Assembly: GCA_013399115.1 (NCBI GenBank)
Contig: VXAA01000632.1
Coordinates: 119,926 to 183,925, forward strand
DNA length: 64,000 nt
Source of the DNA: Anseranas semipalmata
Taxonomy: Eukaryota > Chordata > Aves > Anseriformes > Anseranatidae
Reading direction: 5' to 3'
Positions 13,887 through 23,952 of this stretch are shown here, piece after piece; position 1 is the stretch's first letter, and every line of letters begins with the position of its first letter. A program made the translations under genes and the position numbers. The notes under the pieces are model-generated. The model made no database searches, was not told the origin of the DNA, and was given only the letters and a program-made list of their open reading frames with translations.

Positions 13887-16337
13887 ATGCAATAGATCCT
13901 GAATTACTGCAGGTATTACATTATCCTGTGAAAAACCTCTTCAGTGTCCAGCCTCTGAGGCTTCCTGTCCAGCACTCCCAAGCTAAGAATCTGTTTCTAT
14001 TTTTAAGAGTTATCTGCAGTCTTTTTATAGGAACTTTTAAATCTAACTCTAATGTATTTTATTAGTTTTCAGGTATTTGATATACATTATTTTTTATTAT
14101 TATTAAGATTAATATGAAGTGCTTTGGGATGTGTCTACCTGAAAGGTGCTACATCAAATAAATGTTTCTGGTGTGCTCCAACAACCTAAGACACCAACCT
14201 AGACCAGAAGAATTCAGTAGATGCCTTTAGCTATCTGTGTAATTAAAAACATTTTCCTTCTTTATATGCAATTCAAAAAAAATGGTAAAGTACCAAGTGT
14301 AGAATAGACGATAACCATTAAAGGGGTGGGGGTGGGGGGGAACAGTCTAAGAAAGCAAGTCCAGGAAGCCACTAATGCATAAACTCAACACATTTATTTT
14401 AAATAACAAATTAGGAGCCAGATTCCAAGGAAATTGTTGGCTCAAGTATATGTACGGAGGAAACATAGTTGGAATAGTTTGAGAGGAAAGGTCCAGGCTG
14501 ATCTTCCCTGACAAAATATCCAGAATGAAAAAACTCTCAGTGCAGCTCAGATCCTCTCTTTAGGGTAAAACTATGTGGGGCCCACTGTGAGGTGGGGACA
14601 GCCACACTCCCCAGAGGAGGGGGAATTTGCTGTTTTCCCCCAAATGCTTTAGCTGGTAGTGAACATGGTGTGAAGGGAACCCACAGAGAACATGAAAGAA
14701 ACACATATCTCCATAAAGATACTTAAAAAAAAAAAAAAGGAAGAAAACAACACAAATATGAATAAAAAATCTTCTTCTCAGGGCAAAGGAAAGCTGTCTC
14801 AGCAGCATCACTTTCAAAATGGATAAAAGCCCTTCTCAGAGCTGGAGACAAATCAGTGGCACCAGCTTTAACAAAGAGAGAAACCTTACTTAGGGCTAAG
14901 AGACAGCAGGAGTGGTAGGAGTACCAGCTGGAACAGAGATGCACATCAAAGAAATTAAAGCCCTATGGCTGAAGAAATTACATGGATACTATAAACTAAT
15001 AATTTTAAATATTAAAAAACCCTTTTCAGGCTAAAGAAAAGATACACGTTTTGAGCAGGCAGCCCAAGGTTAGTCAGCACTGAGCAAGCACAGCCCCTCA
15101 GAACCGGAGACCTTTACCTTGATGCCTCCTAGGTAACAAAGTGAATTGTTTAATCCCTACTGGTTAAAGACACAGCTTGCTACACATTTTTCTTTCCCCC
15201 GTGCTTTTTAGTTTCTGTTAAAATACATTTGTTAATCGTACAGCAAAGTTGCACAAAATGTTCTGTTTCAGAACAAGGGCTTACACACAGCCTGTGTTTC
15301 ACTCTGCACTGATGCAACAGCTTGCTTTTCAGCATGACTCTGGCTTTTCCCTTGCCCTAGACATTAGGATTGATAGAGTTAAATTTAAGGTCTAATTTTC
15401 TTTACTAGCAAAATGTATCTCATTTTCTATCTGTGCATGCAGTATACTTTTTGTCAACATGGTAATTCAATGAGAAAGTCAGGCTCTCTTTGTTATCAGA
15501 TTTACAATGGTTTCTTAAAAAGACAGCTTGTGTATACCTCCTGCCTCACTAGAATACTTGCTTGCTTGGTTCCTAACAATGGCTCATTAAATTCAGTCAA
15601 ACTAGTATGAAACTTACCTTCAAACAGTTTCACTTGCTGAACCCCATTCTCAAAGGATTTTCTAATCTGCAATTTCTATTTTAGACTTTGACCAGGAAAT
15701 TGGAGAGAAAGGAGCACATAGCACTTGCTGCAAAAACACCAGAACCAAACAAAACCTGATGATACCATTCCAGAAACAGAATAGATTTATGTCACTCCTG
15801 TTTTGAAGGCAATCATGCTCACAGCATTTATTTTTAAAGCAGAAGCATTCACCATTGGGTTTGCCTGTAATTAGTCTCATCTTGGAAGAGCAACCTATAG
15901 ATTCGAGCAAACTTACTTTTTTTTTTCTCCCCCTGAAGTTTGTTACTCTGCTGATCTGCAGAAGGTTCAAACCATACACAGCTCATTACTGGCCACTATA
16001 AAGTTAAAATGTTCATGCACACTTCCTACCTCACCCCCACAAAAAGCTGAGATTTAGCTGGAGAAATAGCACCACAAGGACACAATTTTCCTCTTTCTAT
16101 TTGAGAGAATAACTCAGATTTGAAAACCTTTATAGGAATCTCTTGATATACATTTTTCTCACTCTCTTTGTTATATAGTATCTTACTCAGCATTGAAGTT
16201 ATGGCTAAAACACAGATTTATGTGTTATATAGCAGCTAAAGGAGGAAAAGGTTGCAAATGAAAGCCCCAAAAACATATTAGAGCTTGGTGTCTTAACTCA
16301 TTAGATATGGGGGAAATTGTACAAGTCAGAAGGTATA
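13887..16337. other. Non-coding sequence, no gene recognised
   Basis: Short open frames on both strands have no recognisable products. A poly(A) run lies at about 14726-14738 and a G-rich tract at 14323-14340 (listed separately). Nothing else stands out. Confidence 0.5.
14323..14340 (+). other. G-rich tract, possible G-quadruplex
   Basis: Runs of 4, 5 and 7 Gs are separated by single T residues. Because the last run can be split in two, the tract meets the usual four-run pattern with very short loops, which is favourable for quadruplex folding on this strand. It sits in otherwise AT-rich sequence. The motif is seen directly; folding is inferred. Confidence 0.5.
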
Positions 16338-16406
16338 CCTCTTTCCCTTTTTCCTCTCCTTTTTTTTTTTCTTTTTTCTTTTTTTTTTTTTTTTTTTTTT
16401 TTTTTT
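16338..16406. repeat. Polypyrimidine tract ending in poly(T)
   Basis: Sixty-nine bases contain only C and T, ending in about 26 Ts, and are followed at once by the G/T-rich stretch and the assembly gap at 16422. Such tracts are hard to sequence, so the exact length is unreliable. Confidence 0.85.
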
Positions 16407-16421
16407 GGGGGTTTTGGGGTT

Positions 16422-16424
16422 NNN
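16422..16424. other. Assembly gap (3 N)
   Basis: Three undetermined bases interrupt G/T-rich sequence just after a long poly(T) run. The stretch at 16407-16421 alternates G and T blocks, so the local sequence is likely error-prone. Confidence 0.95.
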
Positions 16425-16479
16425 TTGAGGGGATGTGCGAGTTTCAATAGCCTTTTATTGCCTGACACAGTATATGATT

Positions 16480-16640
16480 AAGAATCTGCAGATGATCAGA
16501 TCGGCCGACCAAGGCATCTTAATTAAACTGCAACAATAGGGCGGCATATATGACATTGTCTCGCATTAGCTTTTGTTTATGCCTGCCCCTGGAATCCGCG
16601 TGCAAAGCTGAGCATGTAAATGTCACTGCACAGCTAAAGA
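16480..16640. promoter_or_regulatory. Candidate conserved non-coding element
   Basis: This stretch has balanced composition, several CpGs in a CpG-poor setting, a TTAATTAA homeodomain-type core and an AACAATAG SOX-type site. It is free of simple repeats and open frames. That texture resembles conserved vertebrate enhancers, but the judgement rests on pattern impression only; no alignment was available. Confidence 0.25.
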
Positions 16641-17714
16641 CTTCCACGTAACCCTACTGCCTGTCCTTGTCCTGCCACAGGGAAGGGTTCACCACCACTT
16701 CCCAGATAGCAGTCATGTGAGCAGCACATCGCTGTGCTAATACAAGGTTTATATCCCATGGGTAGCTCAGACCACACGTGTAGTATAGCAAAAGTGCCAT
16801 CTGGAAGTAATTCCCCGTTATTACTTCTTATCAGGACTGCTGAGGGTTTTTTATTTATCAAGTATAAATGAATCATAGAGCAAACTGATGTATGCTCATT
16901 AAACTATGAAAACTTATTAGGCTATCCTTTTACTGCTCAAAATAGAAGTCTAATAGAGGTAGGCTAGATCATGCTAACCTACAGCATGAATGTGACATGC
17001 AAAAGAAGAAATAGACTGAAATCTGTCTGAGTTATGCCAGGAAATAAAATATTCTTCTTAAAGTAAAATAAACACTTGACAAAGCTGTTAATCATCCCTA
17101 GTGGAAAGGATTTACAGATTCAATATTAAGATGATGAGCTTCCCACTGGTCTTAGGAGCACTATAGTCAAATGAATCAATTTTCCTCTGAAATCATTTAG
17201 ATAAAAATTACATTCACATTGAAGAATATGAATGGTTTGAATGCTAAAATGTCACTTTAAAAATGTGTCGTCCCTCCAGTGAGCTCCTATTAGCTCTCAG
17301 TTAATATTTAGTATATTTTGAATGAAAAATTCAAAGTCAGTATCTTATATGTAAATATGTATATCTGTAATGTACCTTATAGTCTTACGTACTTTTTCCT
17401 CTACAGAAACTGTGTTGCATAAACATACATAATCTGCAAAGCATGAATTAAAAAAAAGTACATTTAAGATTGATTTTTAAATATCACTCATAGCCAGATA
17501 TTTTGCATCAAACCACAGTAAAGATCTGCTTAATAAAAATAAATTTGCACACTAAAAAGTAGAAGAATAAAGAATACCTATTTATCTTGATTAAGATAAT
17601 TTCATAAAAGCTCTTGACAATTAGGAATTTTTTTTTCAGTAATTTGAAACAATTCCTTGTTGAGAACATATTTGAAAATTTACCTGCAGTTAAATCGGAT
17701 CTGGGGACTCCAGT
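16641..17714. other. Non-coding sequence, no gene recognised
   Basis: The stretch is AT-rich and mostly unique. The only open frame of note (16634-16876, minus, 80 codons) has no recognisable product. Nothing else is seen. Confidence 0.5.
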
Positions 17715-17822
17715 AAAAAAAAAAAAAAAAAACAAAAAAAAACACACACACGATTTTTAGAAGTTACCCATTCAAAGAGAGAGGGGGAGAGAAAGAAAAA
17801 GAAAGAGCGAGCCAGGGAGATT
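17715..17822. repeat. Poly(A), short CA run and purine-rich tract
   Basis: Eighteen As, a C and nine As lead into a short CA run. After about 30 bases this is followed by a purine-rich block of G, A and GA runs (about 17776-17822). All of it is low complexity. Confidence 0.8.
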
Positions 17823-17849
17823 ATAGAATTTAATGATTAAGAATGTGTG

Positions 17850-17904
17850 CAGTGCAGTATAAGTACATTTGTTTCCTTGGAAACAAACTAGTACTGTTGC
17901 ACTG
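17850..17904 (+). other. Imperfect 55-nt inverted repeat (hairpin)
   Basis: Two arms fold back in three perfect blocks: CAGTGCA (17850-17856) with TGCACTG (17898-17904), AGTAC (17862-17866) with GTACT (17891-17895), and TTTGTTTCC (17868-17876) with GGAAACAAA (17879-17887). Small internal loops separate the blocks and two T bases form the centre. Twenty-one pairs in one hairpin is more than expected by chance in this window. It could be a remnant palindromic mobile element, a structured RNA or a DNA cruciform. I recognise no known microRNA in either arm. Confidence 0.55.
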
Positions 17905-19907
17905 AAGAAATTTGTAAGCATTAAAAAATTCTGTAATCAGGCCCCAGGAGAACATATTAAATTTTTTAAAAGGGATAAATATTTGACATTCCTGGCCATT
18001 TTCTGACTGTACTTGTTGATGAGGCCTGCTGTCAATGGGTGGTGTTTCTAACGTTGGAGAAATGGATATGATACGTGAACCTGCACAGCCAAGAACACAC
18101 TTTTAAACAGCTAATCCATGCAGCAGGATCAACAACTCTGGCATCACACAGAAAGATTTAGATCTTTTAAGCAGCAAGTAGATGGCAAAGGCAGCTCAAT
18201 GCAAATAAAGGTAGAGTACCAAGCCTGCAATAAAGATTCAAAGGGGGAATTATTAAGAAAAGGGTCTAAAGCCTCCGCCTAAGTCGTCCTTGCTTGCAGA
18301 AAGCAGCAGGCTGCCTCCCAGGGAGAAGACAGGGTAATAATGCTCCTGTACCATGCTTATGCCAGGTACAAATTCTAGCCTAATGGAGCTCTTGAGCTTG
18401 ACTGATTCAAACAAAACAATGTGGCCTACTCCCCTGAAGCTTTCCTGTCCCACAACCAAACTCAACGCTGTCCTTTCTAGCCGTGCAGGAGCATCTAGGT
18501 ACTTGTCTATGTCAGCTTTGCTAGTGAGAAACTGAAACAGGAGTCCAAAGAAACCAAGAGGAGGAGGAAGTTTCCATTTACAAGCTGGAACAAAAATATC
18601 CAGAACTTCCAAGGAAATGTTACTTGAGTGAGATGTCCATTTGCAGGTGTAAGTGATAGCAATAAGCAAGAGGAACATGTCAGTTCTTGTTGGGTGGCTA
18701 TAAACAAAATCTTTTCCCTGCTCATATTCTATAGTGTATCCTTATGCCAGGTTACAGAGCTGTAACAGTAATGTCAATTGTCCTGGGAATCCATGCACCT
18801 TTTTTGTGATGTTTCAAACTAAATATCTCATAATAAAGGTATGCAGGAAAAGGAGAGACCTGTTTGATTGTAGCAGAGCAAATTTCATTCATATCACCAA
18901 AGAAACAGGGGAAAATATGCAGATCAGGTCTAAAAATATTAATGCAGTGAGCTCATTTGTGCTTATCCCCACTACACATGAGACTGAGAGATGTGGTGGA
19001 TGACACTTTATAGTTATGAGGAAATAATAATTGCCAAAAAAACGATCCCTCGCTCTCTCCCAAAGGGAAAAACTCAAGACATGGGAAGTTACATGGACCG
19101 AAAATGTGGTAAAAGGGATTCTAGACACAGGTTTTTCATGCAGGTAGGAACCTTGCAATTAGTTTCCAGCAGCAGTCTTGAGTGCATAAGAGGAAGCCTG
19201 TGCATTCAGAAAGAATGAGAGGAATATAAAAAGAAAGGTCCCTCAATGAAAAAATCATAGCTATTCCTTTAACTTCATCACTTAAAGTCAGTGGATTAAT
19301 TCTCCATCTTTAACAAAAATTGGAAAAGAGATTCTTTTTACCCGCTTGGTTACTGACCCCATGGCAGCAATATTGGTGGAGTTTGAAACTGGCTCGCATA
19401 GAAACAGAGCAGAGCTCCAAACAACAGGGATCGGATGCTGCTGGGAGGCATCGCCAGGTCTGGAGAGGTGAGGGCTACCTTTGCAACAGAGTGCCAATAA
19501 GCAGGATTGCTTCACGGCCAGTCTTCTCAGCGGCCTTCGTGAACTTGCAGACTGCAGGCTACGGGAGATAGTAGGATCCTCTTTGACTGCAGTGATATTT
19601 TCATCTTTTCAAAATATTGTGTTAATTTCTTTTGCCCCGGTGGCTCTCTGCTGCTCTTCAGTATTTTATGGTGTTTATATAGAGCCAGAACAGAAAGCAA
19701 AATACTTTAATACAAACTGCTTCTATCAGGTTAATTTACAATTGCTAAATATGCCTCCTTTTGTCCTTTCATTTCAAAAAGTGAAGATATGAGAGATATT
19801 TTTGTCTAAAATTTTTGTCAATACTTGCTTGAAGTCAGTAAATGCTGGGAAAGACCAACACAAACTTCAGATACACATGCCTAGGTTTGGCATTGCGCGT
19901 TTTATTA
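17905..19907. other. Non-coding sequence, no gene recognised
   Basis: A 141-codon frame on the minus strand (18253-18678) and several overlapping frames on both strands between 18250 and 19800 were read. None shows a recognisable domain, a family resemblance or splice-consistent edges. Treated as chance open frames. Confidence 0.5.
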
Positions 19908-20090
19908 TGGAATCACAGAAAAATTAATCTTGGGGGGCATCTCCAGAGTCATCTGGTCCAAACCCTGCTCAAAGAAGAGACAACCCCAGACTTATGGTTG
20001 GTCACTCAGGGCCTCCTGCAACTAGGTTTGGAACATCTCCAAGGATAACCACTTCTAAAAGCACTGCAAGGCCCCTCTTTTACTAGCCTC
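19908..20090 (-). mobile_element. CR1 LINE fragment, 3' end, diverged
   Basis: Read on the minus strand, this ends in the CR1 3' terminus: sequence like GGACCAGATGACTCTGGAG near 19940-19960, then a tail close to TCTGTGATTCC at 19908. The upstream part corresponds to the end of ORF2 and the 3' UTR (the TTGGAACATCTCCAAGGAT block on the plus strand) but has no intact frame. The copy is truncated at its 5' side near 20090, as is usual for CR1, and is older than the copy at 23627. Confidence 0.85.
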
Positions 20091-20433
20091 AAAGAGGGGA
20101 ATTTCAAGCTTGATACAAAACATTGGCTTTTTTTGATTGTTTGCTTTTAGATCCTTTTGTTGATACCTTGATTGGATAAAAAACAAAGTTAAGTTCACAC
20201 GAACATGCTAGCCATTCCTGTAGCTAGTAACAGAAAACAAAGCCCTGAGCTCTTAACACAACTCTGTTCTCAACATTGATTCAAATCAACTCAGAGAATC
20301 ACTATTCTGTTATTTACAGGGAAAAAAAAAAAAAAAACTTTCCTAAATTATACCCCTAGCCATCTTATTTGGCTCAAGACTAACTCCTCTACTCTTAGAG
20401 AATTTTAATCAGCCCTTCTTCTACTTCTGCCTG
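20091..20433. other. Non-coding sequence, no gene recognised
   Basis: AT-rich sequence with a poly(A) run at about 20323-20337. Nothing else is recognised. Confidence 0.5.
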
Positions 20434-20482
20434 CAAACAAAACAAAACAAAACAAAACAAAACAAAACAAAAACAAAACAAA
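20434..20482. repeat. (AAAAC)n microsatellite
   Basis: About nine AAAAC units with one six-base unit near the 3' end. Confidence 0.95.
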
Positions 20483-23400
20483 CGTAGGAAAGACAAATCT
20501 CCATTCCTTTTGACAATGGAAATTATAAACCCCTGCCTTCTTCGCAAGGACAGGTTCATAATTTCCCTTCAGGTAATAAAAAAATCCCGCAAATTACAAT
20601 AGATCCTAAATGCAGATTCTCTGATGTGTTTTTTTCATGCTTTGATGCAACAAATTAAGTGCCTAATATACAAAACTCCCTGTGATGTTAATATGTGTTG
20701 CTTTTAGATAAAGGGACACAGGCAGTTTTGATTTTTTTTTTATGACATTATTTGTTTTACTACTTTTACACAGATTGGCACTTCCTCCTCTGAATATTTA
20801 TCTGCCTACCCGCTCTGTATGTTGCTTTTCCCAAAATTCTTCATTCTTAAGGGTAAATTTGAGACTGGAACCTCTGACTCCTGTGTGCTGTAATTATCTA
20901 TGGGAAAAGTAAAACCGAGCCAGCTCTAGGGAGAGCTTTTCCTTTGGATCTCTGCAGGGACCCAAGGGTATTGCTCCTTTGATACTATTTTTTTAAGAAT
21001 CTTCAAGTCTGTATGTGTGCAGTGGAAAGTTTATTGTGATATGACCATGTGGTAATAATATATCAAAGTCCAGCATTAAAATATTTCTAAAAACATGAAA
21101 AATGGGCTGTTCATAATGCTAAAGAAGGACGAGCAAATTTGCTGACAATGTGGGTAATTTCCTGATATCAGAGTTCATCTTGTAACAAATCCATGTTCTG
21201 TAGACAACAGAAACAAGCAAAGCATAAATCACTCACTCACATATACTGTCTCTTCTGTCCTGATAATCACATGGTTTTTGGATCACAACAAAGGAGACCG
21301 TGCCTTAGAAGAATAATAAGGGCTTGCTCCAATATCCATGGAAAACAATGGAAAGACTCCCATTGACATGAACTTCAAGGAACGAATATTGCATCTGGCT
21401 GTAACACCACAAAGGTCTTAAAACAAGACCTGCAGTGAGCTTTTTACCAAAGAAATATATTGAAGCCTATGATCTCCTGCTAGTTATGAGAGTCTTTACT
21501 TTTAACTCTATATAATGAATGGACACATGCAAGAAAAACATATAACACTGGTACAAAAATTGGATTTGTCCAATTTGACAAATTGATATTCTTATCCGTG
21601 CAAACTATTATCCTGATTTTTTATATGTATACATGAGTTTAACTGTTGGAGCAGAAGTAGCCCCATTGACTTTGAGAACATACACACTAAAATTATGTTA
21701 CTTTGCATTCTACATACATTAATATTTTAGAAATCATGGTAGGGGTATTATGTTTTGAAGGTCATTAAAACTTATTCTACTCTTTGGGCTTTCACAATTG
21801 CGTATTGCTAAAGTAGCAATTTTGTCTTACCTTTCATATGAATTTAAAAATACATCATTTAAACGTAGTCTCATTTTCTAGTTTGGTACACATCCTGTTC
21901 TGAAATGTTTTATAATTTTAATCTTCTTTTTTTTTTTTTTCCCAGCAAGAAAATAAAATCTTGGGGGGGGCAGGGTGGTGGTAAGGAGATGTCCACCTAC
22001 TAAATCACAACCTTGGATTGCATTTCTAAGAAAAGAAAAAGCCCTTTAACACAGGAAAAGTAAGGCTGGAGAGCAAATAAATTAGATACAGACATGAGAT
22101 AATAGAAAGCACAGTAATTGGAAGACATGTTTTATTATTACAGGTGGAGATAATGTTGAAAAAAGTGTGGGAGAATGCCTTGGGCTTGTTTTAAGACCAG
22201 TGTAAAAATACAATACCTATATGTTTGTTTTAGCATCTTCTCCTGTACAGACTTTTTTCCTAATAATTATTTACTCTTCACATGTAGAGATAGTTTATTG
22301 AGTTATTTAAATGTGCCAGATACTTAGGAGCTAACATGACTACATATGAATTCGAAGTCATTCTTTTCCTCACAGCAATATTTCCTACAGCTCACATAAA
22401 AACTTACATTTCTATAATCTGCTGCAAAATACAGTGATGTCAATAAGAAATTCTCCTACTGACCTACAGCAGGTTTCTACATTTTCTTCTCTTTTATGAA
22501 ATAAAAGAAAAAATCAAGTAAGAATTTCTGTCCACTCTAACATTTTTCTTCTGGGTTCAAATGCTCGTGATGGTTATTTTCCTGGGAGACAGACATTCTG
22601 GCACATAGAAAAGTCTTGCAAGTATTTTCTAGGTTCCACTCTTCAAATTGCAAGAGAATTGTGCATTCACAAACCCTAACCATTAGCCTTCGTTTTTAGA
22701 AGGAAACGACTGCACCAAAATATGTGTACATATTGCACAACACTTTGCTTTAATGAGTTGAATGACCATTAACCTGCTGCTAACTGATACAAATAATGAC
22801 CTGAAGCACATGCAATAGAAGTAGAAGTTCCGTATTTTTAAATTCAAACTGGGAATAACAAAAACATAGAATAATATGTCACAATTTTACACAACAAAAA
22901 CCTTCCTAGTGTGCATGCTTGCAGGGCAAAAGAAGGGTTAACCATTGGCTACATTTTGATCTGTGTTCAACAAGAGACACTGTCCCCTTTATGGGTGAAA
23001 AGATAGAGACAAAAGATCTTTGAAGTAATAGCTGTTACTAAAAGCAGTTTAAAAAGTTGAGAGCAAAATGAAACTTGAATATTAATCTTTTTGTTTTCTA
23101 TATTTTATTTCATACCAGTGCTCACTCGTTGTCAGTTCAGTGTAAATCCAATAAATTTTCATGACAGCCACTGGACACTGTCATAGTACAGAGTATTTCA
23201 GTAGTGAGGTTGGATTGGAAAACCTTTACAAAGTGGGTATCCAATAAAACTTTTAGAAAATTATATCTTTTAATGAGTATATGCTCTTAAAATAGTTTCT
23301 ATGATATATCCAGCAAATACCTGTTATAGTATTTTTTAAAAATGAACAGAAAAAGGATAAATGTTGTTAAAGCGTTTTTATTTGGTTATCCAGCTGAATA

Positions 23401-23626
23401 CCTGTGTTGCCTTTTGTTTTGTTTTGGCGACATTGCCTGAAAATACTGTAGGATGAGATCTAGTTCTGGTGTTCATGAGTGTTTTCATTCATTTCCATGA
23501 GAGTCATACCACACAACATGGCTGAAATTAGGGTGCAACAGCCAGGATCCCACAGCACAACTTATTTAAAACTCCAACTTCCAACTAGTATAGTGATGCA
23601 ACTTTGGTAGTTTAATTGTTTCTGTA
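20483..23626. other. Non-coding sequence, no gene recognised
   Basis: No open frame of note lies in more than 3 kb. The AT-rich sequence contains a small perfect hairpin at 21557-21576 (8-bp arms, 4-nt loop, expected by chance), a T-run at about 21928-21940 and an eight-G run at 21963-21970. No transposon was recognised. This is the emptiest stretch of the window. Confidence 0.55.
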
Positions 23627-23952
23627 AAATCACAGAATCATTTAGGTTGAAGAGACCTTCAAGATCACCTAGTCCAACCTATGATCTAACACTAACAAAC
23701 CCTCTACTAAACCATGTTGCTAAGCTCTACATCTAAACGTCTTTTGAATCCCTCCAGGGATGGTGACTCAACCACTTCCCTGGGCAGCCTGTTCCAATGT
23801 CTAACAACCCTTTCAGTAAAGAAATTTTTCCTAATATCCAACCTAAACCTCCCCTGTTGCAACTTCAGCCCATTTCCCCTCGTCCTATCACCGGACACGT
23901 GGGAGAATAGAGCAATCTCTACCTCGCTACAGCCTCCCTTTAGGTACCTGTA
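23627..23952 (-). mobile_element. CR1 LINE, 5'-truncated copy, avian type
   Basis: This is a non-LTR retrotransposon copy inserted on the minus strand. Its 5' truncation point is near 23952. The C-terminal end of ORF2 runs to a TAG stop at 23709-23707, followed by an 80-bp 3' UTR containing the typical GGTTGGACTAGGTGATCTTG block and ending close to GATTCTGTGATTTT. Severe 5' truncation and a short tail in place of poly(A) are typical of CR1. The intact frame and close fit to the family suggest a fairly young insertion by CR1 standards. This copy is the best evidence that the window is avian. Confidence 0.95.
23707..23952 (-). pseudogene. CR1 ORF2 C-terminal remnant (reverse transcriptase polyprotein)
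   Basis: About 81 codons are open from the truncation point to a TAG stop. The peptide has the order expected at the end of CR1 ORF2: a [10 protein letters not shown] block, then [20 protein letters not shown], then [23 protein letters not shown]2 encodes an endonuclease and reverse transcriptase; only the tail beyond the catalytic domains is left, so the product has no enzymatic capacity. There is no genuine start: the codon at 23898, where a frame might be opened, is an internal GTG. There are no frameshifts or stops. Confidence 0.93.

Noticed and set aside
18253..18678. 141-codon minus-strand open frame
   Set aside because: No recognisable domain, and competing frames overlap on both strands. 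Consistent with chance.
21557..21576. Perfect 8-bp hairpin with 4-nt loop
   Set aside because: Arms of this length are expected by chance in 64 kb.
23365..23400. Stretch TTTGGTTATCCAGCTGAAT resembling part of mature miR-9
   Set aside because: Two differences fall within 19 bases, and the downstream sequence lacks the complementary arm needed for a precursor hairpin.
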